A stretch of 14,861 bases of DNA from Victivallales bacterium (GCA_017964325.1 JAGCSE010000226.1:1-14861), one strand, 5' to 3'; shown: positions 6,480 through 14,721, counted from the first letter of the stretch. Translations and numbers: made by a program. The notes: generated by a model from the letters alone, not told the origin.

Positions 6480-7305
6480 TTCCATCCTCCTCGCCACGCA
6501 ACAGCCACCCCGTGAACAGCATGAGCATTATCACCGCTACCAATACCATATAACCAAACAAACTGTGCCACGGCTCCATGAAAGCGGCGTCCCCGATTCG
6601 CAGATACAACAATATTCCTCCTACAAGTCGCAATGTGTTGCATACGATGACAAACGGAAACAGCATCATGTAATGCGCCACACGCATCCACACAGGCAGA
6701 GCATGACGTCTGACCACAAACCAACCTAGCAACAACGACACCTCGAACAGCTCCACACCACTGCATGCCGCCGTCACTGCCACAAGTTTTGCACCGACGA
6801 GTAACGTAGCCCGCTCGACAACCACCTTCACACCAAAAGCTTGTAACAACCATCCCGCAAACGCCGCGCAGATGCGGCTCATCGGCAGACTCATCGTCAT
6901 GAAAAGATATTCCTGATGCCATGCCAATACCAGCATCAACAACAGCGGTCCAAGGCAACGCAATGCCAGCCGCCAGCCTGAAAGCCAACAGACACATCCA
7001 CACAGACAAATGCTAAGCACCAGTCCGTCAGGCATATTCCAATAAACCAAAAAGCCTCCCAAAAACAATGTCACCCAAGCCAACCAACAAGACAACTTAT
7101 CGGATTTGTCGCTGTCATGTCCCATCAAAGCGGCATGTCCAGTCACCGCCCCCAGAATGGAGAGGATAAAACTACTCGTATCAGCATGATGGGCAAAAAG
7201 ATAGCAAATGCTCAAACAAAAAGCAGACAGCAGGACCCAGCCACTGCCATGACAGGACAGCCCCTTCAATGCGTCTCTATGCTGTAACAAACTGCTTTTC
7301 ATCAT
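6466..7305 (-). CDS. Exosortase/archaeosortase family transpeptidase
   Basis: An integral membrane protein of 279 residues, the usual size for a minimal exosortase. Exosortases recognise C-terminal PEP-CTERM-type signals and process the exported protein. The catalytic triad is visible in family context: Cys181 in TAACSGVE, Arg226 in NTLRLVGG and His247 in PWHSLFGY, each at the edge of a hydrophobic segment. About eight helices are predicted by eye. It begins at twin ATGs (7305/7302) with no clear Shine-Dalgarno, 22 bp after the TPR gene. The 3' end overlaps the EpsI-like start. One membrane segment contains alternating cysteines (C100, C102, C104, C106), which is odd. The family call is strong; the exosortase subtype cannot be decided from sequence alone. 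Confidence 0.85.
   Translation of the reverse strand: MMKSSLLQHRDALKGLSCHGSGWVLLSAFCLSICYLFAHHADTSSFILSILGAVTGHAALMGHDSDKSDKLSCWLAWVTLFLGGFLVYWNMPDGLVLSICLCGCVCWLSGWRLALRCLGPLLLMLVLAWHQEYLFMTMSLPMSRICAAFAGWLLQAFGVKVVVERATLLVGAKLVAVTAACSGVELFEVSLLLGWFVVRRHALPVWMRVAHYMMLFPFVIVCNTLRLVGGILLYLRIGDAAFMEPWHSLFGYMVLVAVIMLMLFTGWLLRGEEDGNAEE
6486..6492 (-). promoter_or_regulatory. Strong Shine-Dalgarno inside the exosortase 3' end
   Basis: Minus-strand GAGGAGG is followed after 6 nt by the ATG at 6479. It lies within the last codons of the exosortase gene and decides the start of the EpsI-like gene against the longer frame from 6497. Confidence 0.7.
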
Positions 7306-7327
7306 CTTATATCAAAAAAACACTACC

Positions 7328-9499
7328 CTATTCCTGCATTTCAACTTCCGTATCAAACTGATTGTCTTCCTTTTCAGTCTGTTCATCTTTCTTCTCCTTC
7401 TTCATTTCCATCTCTATTTTCCAGCGTTTGATATCATCGGGTTTCTGTTTGCGCACTTCCTCTTCGCGCCGCCGCAGACAACGGTCATAGACATACCATC
7501 CAGGCCAAAGCTGCGCCGTCCCGCGTGCAATGTCCAATGCATCTATCACCTTGCCTTTACGTGCGTAAGCCTCAGAGAGTTCGCACAACACAAACGCATC
7601 TGCCCTCCCCATCCGCAGGACATTTTTCAATTCCGAAATCCCGTCGTCCAAGATATCGTTCCAAGAAAGGAGAACCCCGCGCCAATACCGCAGTTCCGCA
7701 TCCCCTGCCTTGCCTTCCGGAATCATGTTGCCAATGATTTTAGACGAAGCAGAGCTGAATCCTATCTGATCTTTCCGCCACAATTGATGTAATGCCACCA
7801 GGCAGGATTGACGTACTTTGTCCATGCCGTCATTACCGTACATCGACTCCACTTTCGTCATCCGCTCCTCCATTCCGAACTCGCGGAACAACCGCCACGA
7901 ATATTCCTTAAGCATCGCATTTCCAGGATCAAGAGACAACGCCTTTTCAAAAGCCTTCGCCGAGTCCTCCCATAATCCACCAAACGCCAACGCATTGCCG
8001 CGAGCCACCAGCGCTTCCACGTCGTCATCGCCAATCATCGCCGAATATGTCAGGCAGTCGTTGAAATTGCCAGCCCCAAGACTCGACATCATCAAAACAT
8101 GCAACACTTCATCATCCTTGGCTTCAAATTTCTGGCAGAATTTCGCCAATTCCAAAGCGTCATGAAAATATCGCGCCTTGTATCTTTCCGCCATCAGAAG
8201 TTTTGCAGCCACACGCATTTCAGGCAATTCCATGCGCGTAAACGACCACATCAATTCCGCATACCAAACCGCTGTCTTCACGTCATTTTCCTTCAATGAT
8301 TTCTGAAGCGATTGATGCAAATAACTAATAACCATCTGCACAAAATTCACATCCAAAGGCTTCTGACGCAGAAACGCCATGTCGTCTTCCAAATGGTCCT
8401 TCAAATCCAGTTCCAGTATGCAGCACAACCGCATGACATGGTAAAAATCCCGCTCATAGAAGCCCAGGCATTTCTTCAAAGCACCAAGTGTCTTTTCATA
8501 ATCATGCCCTAAAAAAAACAAAGCCGCTTCTGAATAGTTATAAAGTTCCTTTCTGGAACGATTAATCGGTTCAAGAGTCTTCCACAGTTCCTGCAGCCTC
8601 GCCTTGTCCCCCAAACCACCATAGATTTCCACCAACTGCATCCGCGGATAATCGTCCGCCGGATGATATTCAAGCTCTTTCCGCCAATATTCCGCACTTT
8701 TCTCGTACATCCGATTCAAACGGCAGAAATCCCCCAAAAGCCCATTCGTCAATTCTGGCACGATGGAATTGGCCCGCAGATAATGCGCCTCCGCCCCTTC
8801 GACATCTCCATTCGAATTCATGACACCGCCTAATATCACCTCCAGCCGCCAACGGAATGAATTCGGAAGCTCTGCCTTGAGCAGCTTCTCCAAGATTTGC
8901 CGCCCATCTTCGTAATCGCCTGTCCTGATGGCCTTTATACCATCCAAAAACGAAATTTGGATTTGATCTCCCACAACTTCGTTGACATGCTCCATGACCA
9001 TGTCAATCTTGTTCTTATCTCCCACCATGATAACCGCTTCCGCATACGCTAGCAGTTCATGCGAGTCCAAAAAACCGTCCGCATATTCCTGTTCATACAA
9101 TTTTATAATAATGGAATATTGCAGGGAGGTCAACAGACATTCAATCAACCGTTGTCTGGCCTCTTCGTCGCCATTGTTCAATTCACGGACTTTCCGCCAA
9201 TTGCTCGCCGCTCCTAGATAGTCCCACCGTGCCTCGTCGATTTTGGCTAACAAACGAAAACCATTTTCATGCGACGGTTCCTTTCGCGTCAATTCACTCA
9301 GTTTTTCGGCAGCCAAATCATATTGCCCTGCCTTGTATGCCGTCACAGCATCGTTCCACAAAAGACGTTCATGCCTAGCCAAATACGCCATGCAGAGAAA
9401 AAAAGCTACCGCGATGCCCCCCATCAGCAACAACACGGCAGCCAATGCCATCTTTCTCTTGCGTTTAGACGATTTACGGAGCATAAACACCCACAACAT
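7328..9499 (-). CDS. Membrane-anchored TPR-repeat protein of the exosortase cassette
   Basis: A 723-residue protein with a basic N-terminus (RKSSKRKRK), a membrane anchor at about 17-40, and a long helical TPR solenoid. Recognisable repeats include residues 45-80 (WNDAVTAYKAGQYDLAAEKL), about 183-215 and 498-530 (ALAFGGLWEDSAKAFEKAL and DPGN). It ends in a highly charged Lys/Glu tail (about 676-723). TPR proteins accompany several exosortase systems (the PrsT type), probably as scaffolds at the membrane. The solenoid should face the periplasm if the basic N-terminus stays inside. It starts 45 bp after the substrate gene and ends 22 bp before the exosortase. No clear Shine-Dalgarno precedes the ATG at 9499; an in-frame ATG at 9484 is a credible alternative. 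TPR assignment is firm; its role is inferred from context. Confidence 0.8.
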   Translation of the reverse strand: MLWVFMLRKSSKRKRKMALAAVLLLMGGIAVAFFLCMAYLARHERLLWNDAVTAYKAGQYDLAAEKLSELTRKEPSHENGFRLLAKIDEARWDYLGAASNWRKVRELNNGDEEARQRLIECLLTSLQYSIIIKLYEQEYADGFLDSHELLAYAEAVIMVGDKNKIDMVMEHVNEVVGDQIQISFLDGIKAIRTGDYEDGRQILEKLLKAELPNSFRWRLEVILGGVMNSNGDVEGAEAHYLRANSIVPELTNGLLGDFCRLNRMYEKSAEYWRKELEYHPADDYPRMQLVEIYGGLGDKARLQELWKTLEPINRSRKELYNYSEAALFFLGHDYEKTLGALKKCLGFYERDFYHVMRLCCILELDLKDHLEDDMAFLRQKPLDVNFVQMVISYLHQSLQKSLKENDVKTAVWYAELMWSFTRMELPEMRVAAKLLMAERYKARYFHDALELAKFCQKFEAKDDEVLHVLMMSSLGAGNFNDCLTYSAMIGDDDVEALVARGNALAFGGLWEDSAKAFEKALSLDPGNAMLKEYSWRLFREFGMEERMTKVESMYGNDGMDKVRQSCLVALHQLWRKDQIGFSSASSKIIGNMIPEGKAGDAELRYWRGVLLSWNDILDDGISELKNVLRMGRADAFVLCELSEAYARKGKVIDALDIARGTAQLWPGWYVYDRCLRRREEEVRKQKPDDIKRWKIEMEMKKEKKDEQTEKEDNQFDTEVEMQE

Positions 9500-9544
9500 C
9501 CCAATGGATGCCTATTCCAGAAAAGTCATCAGAACAGACGGCTT

Positions 9545-10213
9545 TCAACTTCTGCGATGTTTGTTGCGATGTTTGCGGAACAGCCACAACAATGCACTTC
9601 CACACGCCATCAGTCCCAATGATCCTGGCAACGGCTGGCCTGAAACCCCTCCACGAGTGGTAACACGAAAGACATGGATGTTATTCATCCCGCCTTTTCC
9701 GTAAGGATTCGCCGTCCGCAGACTGATATCAACGAAATCTTTTCCGTTGCCTTGGGTGTCCGCATACATCTGCACACCAAGGTTGTTGCCTTTATCAAGA
9801 CCTTTTATCGTTTTATTGCTCGAAAAGAAGAATTTCAACATGTCGCCTTTTGACAGACCGCTGATGACAGCTCCCTCACTCTTGACTTTCTCCAAATCAA
9901 TGACTTGGCTTTCATTCCAAGTCTCCGTGAATGTAGTGACACCAGTCTTCTCGTCCGTTGTCCCCTTCACAATGCTGTAACCCATCGCCTTCACTTCCGA
10001 CGGCAACCCCTCCGGATTCTTGCCCGTCACGACGATGTCGCCATCGCTCTTAATCCAAACGCCAACGGCCTCGCCGATGCCTTCCACTTCGGAAAGTTTC
10101 GTGAGGTGAGTGGCTCCCACCATTTCTTCGTCACCAAGAAGCGGAGCCATTCCTACAAAAAATATCAATGCCAAGCCAAGCAGCATGAACGTTTGTCTAG
10201 TCTTTTGTTTCAT
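9545..10213 (-). CDS. Exported protein with PEP-CTERM-like sorting tail
   Basis: A 222-residue precursor, likely substrate of the adjacent exosortase. Residues 1-27 form a signal peptide (basic MKQKTRQ, then a hydrophobic stretch to LLG, cleavage site unclear). The mature part is small, polar and probably beta-rich. The C-terminus has the tripartite sorting layout: a short motif QPLPGS (193-198), a hydrophobic helix LGLMACGSALLWLF (199-212) and a basic tail RKHRNKHRRS. The motif is Pro-Leu-Pro-Gly rather than Pro-Glu-Pro. The start at 10213 is chosen because it gives a clean signal peptide and has AAGGGAAA (10228-10221) upstream; the frame open to 10333 adds a lysine-rich AT-rich leader of no apparent sense. 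First gene of the cassette. Its function beyond being a sorted surface protein is unknown. Confidence 0.75.
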   Translation of the reverse strand: MKQKTRQTFMLLGLALIFFVGMAPLLGDEEMVGATHLTKLSEVEGIGEAVGVWIKSDGDIVVTGKNPEGLPSEVKAMGYSIVKGTTDEKTGVTTFTETWNESQVIDLEKVKSEGAVISGLSKGDMLKFFFSSNKTIKGLDKGNNLGVQMYADTQGNGKDFVDISLRTANPYGKGGMNNIHVFRVTTRGGVSGQPLPGSLGLMACGSALLWLFRKHRNKHRRS

Positions 10214-10220
10214 TTTTATG

Positions 10221-10264
10221 TTTCCCTTGATTGCTTTCTTCCCTTTTTGACTCAACATACTATA
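10221..10264 (-). promoter_or_regulatory. Putative leader of the exosortase operon
   Basis: Minus-strand AAGGGAAA (10228-10221) lies upstream of the substrate gene ATG with a long 10-nt spacing after AAGGG. Further upstream TATAGT (10264-10259) could be a -10 box, but I found no good -35 partner. The whole divergent spacer 10214-10405 is strongly AT-rich and probably holds promoters for both directions. Confidence 0.3.
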
Positions 10265-10405
10265 ATTTACAACCATTTTTCTATTTTGCCCATAAAATAA
10301 ACCTATTTTTTCACATTTTTTTATTTTTTTCATATTCGCAAATGGATGATTCCATAAATCAAGCTAAAGTATTACCAACTTATCTCAATTATTTAATGGA
10401 ATATC

Positions 10406-11512
10406 ATGACATTCCCCTTGAATTACAAACTTGACGACGCATTCAAATTCGGATGCGGCCGTTTCCGACAGGAATACGGACTCCTCGCCAAATGCGCGGA
10501 CGAAATCGCCCGTCTCGGCACTCATCCGCTTTTTGTCTGCACCGACACCTCCGCAGATATCGCCCTCCCCATAGTCCAAAAGAGCCTCGGCAATGCCCAC
10601 ATCCCTCTCAAAGCATTGAAATACAACGGTTTCTGTAGTCCATCCGCCGCAGAGCGGTTCGTCACGCAAGGATTTCTTGACGGCATCGACATCGTCATCG
10701 GCTGTGGTGGTGGTGTCATTCTCGATTTCTCCAAGCTTATCGCGGATTTCACCCGTCTGCCGCTTGTCACCATCCCCACATCCAGTGCCACATGCGCTGC
10801 ATATACCCCTCTATCAGTCTGTTATGACGATGATGGGAAATCTCTTGGAAGCCCTAAATACAAATGGGAAATCGCCGCAGCCCTGCTGGACATGGACATC
10901 CTTTCCGCGCAACCGCCACGCCTTCTCGCTTCGGGAGCCTTGGACGCCATGGCGAAGAAAATCGAAATCGAACAGCGTCTCGTCGGCCTCGACGCCGATG
11001 AACTCGCTCCAGGCTTCGCCTCCTGCCATGTCCTCGCGGATTTCATCTACAGCGAACTCGACCGCAAGCTGGAAACCGCCTGTGACGATCTTCGCAACGG
11101 TCGCCGTTCCAAGACGATAGAAGATGTCGTCTATTACTCCATCGTCGATGCCGGGCTCATTTCAGGCTTGGCAAACGGCCGCAACCAAAGCGCCATCGCC
11201 CATAAGTTCTATCTCTTTGTCAGGACATTCTTTACAAAAGAAGCTGCATCTTTCCTCCACGGTGAACTCGTCGCCATTGGCCTCGTCGCCCAACTCCATT
11301 ACAACGGAGACCATGAAGGCTCAAAGGCATTCGCCAAACGCCTCCATGTCCTCGGTCTTCCCGCCTCCCTCAACGAACTCAACCTCCCCGCCACGCCCAA
11401 AGTCTTGGACGACTGCTACCAATTCATCCTCTCATCCTCTGCCATGGTCGGAGCCCCCGCCGACGGCCCTGCCAACCTCCTCCAAGCCCTCCAAACCATC
11501 ATTCTACTCTAA
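10406..11512 (+). CDS. Glycerol dehydrogenase-like (GldA-type) iron/zinc polyol dehydrogenase
   Basis: A 368-residue cytoplasmic NAD(P)-dependent dehydrogenase of the iron-containing alcohol dehydrogenase / dehydroquinate synthase-like fold. The nucleotide-binding GCGGGVILDFSK (99-110) and IPTSSATCAAYTPLSV (123-138) follow the glycerol dehydrogenase pattern. Metal ligands expected from GldA are all present: Asp180 in ASGALDAMAK, His266 in SAIAHKFYL and His285 in LHGELVAIG. It probably oxidises glycerol or reduces a related hydroxyketone; glycerol-1-phosphate dehydrogenases share the fold and are an alternative. The ATG at 10406 is preceded by AT-rich DNA without a good Shine-Dalgarno. Oligoribonuclease starts 38 bp downstream across a 7-bp repeat. 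Family call is firm, substrate is not. Confidence 0.8.
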   Translation: MTFPLNYKLDDAFKFGCGRFRQEYGLLAKCADEIARLGTHPLFVCTDTSADIALPIVQKSLGNAHIPLKALKYNGFCSPSAAERFVTQGFLDGIDIVIGCGGGVILDFSKLIADFTRLPLVTIPTSSATCAAYTPLSVCYDDDGKSLGSPKYKWEIAAALLDMDILSAQPPRLLASGALDAMAKKIEIEQRLVGLDADELAPGFASCHVLADFIYSELDRKLETACDDLRNGRRSKTIEDVVYYSIVDAGLISGLANGRNQSAIAHKFYLFVRTFFTKEAASFLHGELVAIGLVAQLHYNGDHEGSKAFAKRLHVLGLPASLNELNLPATPKVLDDCYQFILSSSAMVGAPADGPANLLQALQTIILL

Positions 11513-11514
11513 CT

Positions 11515-11549
11515 ACTAGCCACTAACCACTAGCAACTAGCCACTAAAA
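11515..11549. repeat. Five 7-bp tandem units between gldA-like gene and orn
   Basis: The units ACTAGCC, ACTAACC, ACTAGCA, ACTAGCC and ACTAAAA follow in exact 7-bp register from 11515 to 11549. One T then separates the array from the orn ATG at 11551. It begins 2 bp after the dehydrogenase stop codon, so the repeat makes up practically the whole 38-bp intergenic space and there is no Shine-Dalgarno. Confidence 0.75.
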
Positions 11550-11550
11550 T

Positions 11551-12093
11551 ATGCAAAACTCCACCAATCTCATCTGGATAGACATGGAAATGACGGGCCT
11601 TCGCCCTGAAACAGACAAAATCCTTGAAATCGCTACCATCATCACAGACAAAGACTTAAACATCCTCGCCGAAGGCCCCGTCTATGCCGTCCGCCAACCG
11701 CAATCCATTCTGGACGCCATGAGCGACTGGTGCAAAACGCATCATTCCCAATCTGGCCTTCTCGCCCGTTGTGAATCACAAGGCGTCACGGAAGCCGAAG
11801 CCGAACAAGGCACACTCGATTTCATCGCGCAATACGTCCCACCGCAAGCCAGTCCCATCTGCGGAAACAGCATCTGCCAAGACCGCCGTTTCATCTACCG
11901 CTATATGCCGAAACTTCACGACTATCTCCATTATCGGAATCTCGATGTCAGCACATTGAAGATACTTGCAAATCTCTGGGCACCTGAGATCATGCCAGGC
12001 TTCACCAAACGTGAATGCCATCTCGCACTCGACGACATCCGCGAATCCATCGACGAATTGAAATATTACCGCCAGCATTTCATCCGCCGGTAA
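11551..12093 (+). CDS. orn: Oligoribonuclease
   Basis: A 180-residue DEDDh-family 3'-5' exoribonuclease that degrades short RNA (mainly dinucleotides), the last step of RNA turnover, including pGpG from c-di-GMP breakdown. The motifs are complete: [11 protein letters not shown] with Asp11 and Glu13, [14 protein letters not shown] with Asp111, and [11 protein letters not shown] with His157 and Asp162. The match to E. coli Orn as I recall it runs over the full length, including LDVSTLK, FTKRE and [10 protein letters not shown]. Length is the same as E. coli Orn to within a residue or two. It follows a heptad repeat and ends 3 bp before the dus gene. Assignment is as secure as motif reading permits. 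Confidence 0.95.
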   Translation: MQNSTNLIWIDMEMTGLRPETDKILEIATIITDKDLNILAEGPVYAVRQPQSILDAMSDWCKTHHSQSGLLARCESQGVTEAEAEQGTLDFIAQYVPPQASPICGNSICQDRRFIYRYMPKLHDYLHYRNLDVSTLKILANLWAPEIMPGFTKRECHLALDDIRESIDELKYYRQHFIRR

Positions 12094-12096
12094 CCA

Positions 12097-12993
12097 ATGT
12101 TGCTATTCGCTCCAATTCAAGGCTATACGGAAGCGTTCTACCGCCAGGCCCACCACAATACCATAGGCGGCGTGGACGAATATTATATGCCGTTCATGCG
12201 TATTGAAAAGAACGAACTGCGCTCCAAGGACTTGCGTGAACTAACCTCCCCAAATCCACCCAATACAACCCCGCAGATCCTCGTCAAATCACCCGACGAA
12301 TTGAAAACACTGCTTGCCCCAATCGCAAAAGCAGGCTATTCATCCGTCGATTTGAATTTCGGCTGTCCCTTTCCCAAAGTCACGCAACACGGCTACGGCG
12401 CAGGAATCCTGCCGTCACCACAAGCCATAGAATCCGTTCTATCAGCACTTTCCAACTATCCGCAAATCGCCTTTTCCGTCAAGATGCGCATCGGCCTCAA
12501 TTCCACCGACGAATTGCCACCGCTCCTCCCGCTCCTCAACGCCGCCCCTCTCCGCCATGTCACCCTCCATCCGCGACTAGGCCACCAACAATACAACGGA
12601 GATATCGACATGGATTCCTTCCGTTTTTTCACCGCTCATTCAGACCATCCTGTCATCTTCAACGGCGACATCAGAACCATCTCCGATACAGCCCCTTACC
12701 ACGATGTCATGATTGGACGCGGACTTCTCGCCAATCCACTGCTCGCATTGGAAATCCGCGACGGCCGCCCCCTCCCCGCCCCCCGTCGCCTGGAACTGTT
12801 GCTCGCATTCCATAAATCACTGGTTACAAGTCTTCAAGACATCGAACAACCTCTCCAAAAACTCAAAACCATTTGGGACTATTTCCTGCCGAACGCCGAG
12901 CCGCATCTGCGCAAGAAACTCCTGAAATCCCGTACGTTGGACGACTATCTTGCCCTTGCCCCCCAAGTCATCGAATCCGCCCTCAACCAATAA
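12097..12993 (+). CDS. tRNA-dihydrouridine synthase family protein
   Basis: A 298-residue flavoenzyme that reduces uridine to dihydrouridine in tRNA loops. Seen in order: FAPIQGYTEAFYRQ at the N-terminus (FMN-site APMxGxT-type motif), the catalytic Cys90 in DLNFGCPFPKV, VKMRIGL (Lys129), TLHPRLGHQQYNGDID where most Dus have HGRT..Q.Y.G.AD, FNGDI (188-192) and MIGRGLLANP (205-214), which bind the FMN phosphate. The C-terminal helical domain (about 230-298) is present. The HPR variant for HGR suggests a divergent subgroup; DusA, DusB or DusC type cannot be assigned with confidence. It begins 3 bp after orn, without Shine-Dalgarno, suggesting coupled translation. Confidence 0.88.
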   Translation: MLLFAPIQGYTEAFYRQAHHNTIGGVDEYYMPFMRIEKNELRSKDLRELTSPNPPNTTPQILVKSPDELKTLLAPIAKAGYSSVDLNFGCPFPKVTQHGYGAGILPSPQAIESVLSALSNYPQIAFSVKMRIGLNSTDELPPLLPLLNAAPLRHVTLHPRLGHQQYNGDIDMDSFRFFTAHSDHPVIFNGDIRTISDTAPYHDVMIGRGLLANPLLALEIRDGRPLPAPRRLELLLAFHKSLVTSLQDIEQPLQKLKTIWDYFLPNAEPHLRKKLLKSRTLDDYLALAPQVIESALNQ

Positions 12994-13009
12994 ATCTCTA
13001 TACATCGCC

Positions 13010-14710
13010 ATGAACGCTTTCCGCCTGTCCTGTCTCGCCCTTGCCTGTCTCGCCCATTCCTTCTATGCCCACGACTACCGCCTACATGGTGCAAAACTCG
13101 TCCCCATAGACTCTTCCATCATTGAAACCAGTACGGAGGATATGAATTTCTGCTTCGCCACACGCTTTGACGACGGCTCCATCCATCTCAATCATTCCAA
13201 AGGCATCCACACCGTCACGGAATATGGTTGCAGCGATATTTCCCTCGACAACGGAAAGACCTGGCGTCACGCTGATTCCGGAGTCTGCGGCATCAATTCA
13301 TTCCAAAATCTGAAAGGCGAGAAAATCCAAATCAGTTGCTGGAACCACAAGCAAGCCACAAACCACGAACTATCCATTCTGCGATACAACGATGCCTCAC
13401 AAAAGAAGGAACTCCTTGCCAAAGTGAATGTTACATTGCCCTTTGAATGCTCTTTCCACACCCATCGCGCTGTCATCCGCCTCCATTCAGGGCGACTTCT
13501 CGCCAACGCCTACGGCACCCGCAAAGGCGACGCTAAAAACCTTTCATTCATCATCGCTTCAGACGACGATGGCAAAACATGGAATTTCCATTCCATCCTC
13601 GCAGACGACCCACAGCGCAAATCCGTCGAAGGCCCCAACGAAGCCACACTCTGCGAACTCAAAGACGGACGCATCGCCGCCCTCTACCGCGACAACGGCA
13701 ACGACTTTCTCAAGCAAAAATTCAGTTCCGACGGTGGCCTCACATGGTCTCAACCTATCACACTCAATTTCTTTCCCGGCTCCGCAGCCCCTTACATGAC
13801 AAGACTTTCCGACGACGCCATCGTCGTCGTTTCAGGTCGCCCAAATCTCTATATGCTCATAGACCTTACAGGCACAGCCGAACATTTCCAGAAAGTGCTT
13901 CTATACAAAGGTTCAGGCAGCAGTTACGCCACCGTCGTCGAAACCGCCCCCGCTGAACTGCTTGTCCTTTTCGATGAAAGCAACTTCGGTTCCTCCCGCA
14001 GCCCCACGGCCTTCTCCTATCTTCACGCCTGCCGCTACAAACTTGTCAAAATCGACAACTCCACTCTGCAAGACCCTCGTGCAAAAGGCTTTTCCACATT
14101 CTATTCGCCGACAGACAGCAGGTTGCCGCAGGAATGCGACATCGCAATACCATATAATTACACACGTCCAAGAGCTCCCAACGCGCTCGCCACATACGGC
14201 ATCATCACCATTCCCGAACGTCCGCATCCCGTCCTCCACCTCGTCAACCACGGCGACAACAAGCTCGTCGTCAATTCCGACTGGGCCATTTTCCGTTCCA
14301 CGGAATCCGTCGAAGGAGCCCGCCAAATGACCATCGGCTTCGAATTCCGTCTAGCGGAGGACGGTATCGACAAACCGCAGTTCCATGTCAGCGGCAACGT
14401 TGGCTCCACAGTTGACACGAAAGGCTACAATGGATATGCACGTTTCTCGCGCAACGCCATTTTCTATCTAGACGGCAAGTCCATGAAAAAATTCGACTAC
14501 GACATCGGCGTCTTCCGTTTCCACGCCTTCGTCATGAAATTGGATGCAGACAAAAACACATGGGCAATGTTCAAGCAAGGCGTTGACCAACCGCTCTTTA
14601 CAGCATCACTTAGTCCCTGTGAAGGCACCCCGTGCATCTCATTCGGCGATGGCTCCGTCGATATCAACGGCACAGTTGACCTCTCCTACATCGGCTGGAA
14701 CTTTGAATGA
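13010..14710 (+). CDS. Exported sialidase (GH33-like) with C-terminal lectin-like domain
   Basis: A 566-residue exo-alpha-sialidase-type protein that would cleave terminal sialic acid from glycans outside the cytoplasm. The signal peptide is residues 1-20 (ends SFYA before HDY). Three Asp-boxes of the beta-propeller are clear: SLDNGKTW (78-85), SDDDGKTW (184-191) and SSDGGLTW (239-246). VEGPNEATLCELKDGRI (206-222) fits the sialidase Glu-containing EPxxxEL-dGr region, and SSYATVVE (304-311) offers a candidate nucleophilic Tyr306. I did not find the FRIP motif in standard form, so substrate specificity is uncertain. Residues from about 415 to 566 look like a concanavalin/LamG-type beta sandwich (GFEFRL, ISFGDGS, VDLSYIGW). 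The start at 13010 is chosen for the signal peptide; an open frame to 12950 overlaps dus. It lies 16 bp after dus. Confidence 0.8.
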   Translation: MNAFRLSCLALACLAHSFYAHDYRLHGAKLVPIDSSIIETSTEDMNFCFATRFDDGSIHLNHSKGIHTVTEYGCSDISLDNGKTWRHADSGVCGINSFQNLKGEKIQISCWNHKQATNHELSILRYNDASQKKELLAKVNVTLPFECSFHTHRAVIRLHSGRLLANAYGTRKGDAKNLSFIIASDDDGKTWNFHSILADDPQRKSVEGPNEATLCELKDGRIAALYRDNGNDFLKQKFSSDGGLTWSQPITLNFFPGSAAPYMTRLSDDAIVVVSGRPNLYMLIDLTGTAEHFQKVLLYKGSGSSYATVVETAPAELLVLFDESNFGSSRSPTAFSYLHACRYKLVKIDNSTLQDPRAKGFSTFYSPTDSRLPQECDIAIPYNYTRPRAPNALATYGIITIPERPHPVLHLVNHGDNKLVVNSDWAIFRSTESVEGARQMTIGFEFRLAEDGIDKPQFHVSGNVGSTVDTKGYNGYARFSRNAIFYLDGKSMKKFDYDIGVFRFHAFVMKLDADKNTWAMFKQGVDQPLFTASLSPCEGTPCISFGDGSVDINGTVDLSYIGWNFE

Positions 14711-14721
14711 TTCATAATTAT

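Noticed and set aside
10231..10434. A 67-codon open frame in the AT-rich divergent spacer
   Set aside because: Phe/Ser/Leu-rich product typical of AT-rich noncoding DNA; it overlaps the start of the dehydrogenase gene and has no ribosome site.
13428..13799. Ser/Thr/Pro-rich open frame within the sialidase gene
   Set aside because: A frame shadow produced by the C-rich codon use of the sialidase gene.
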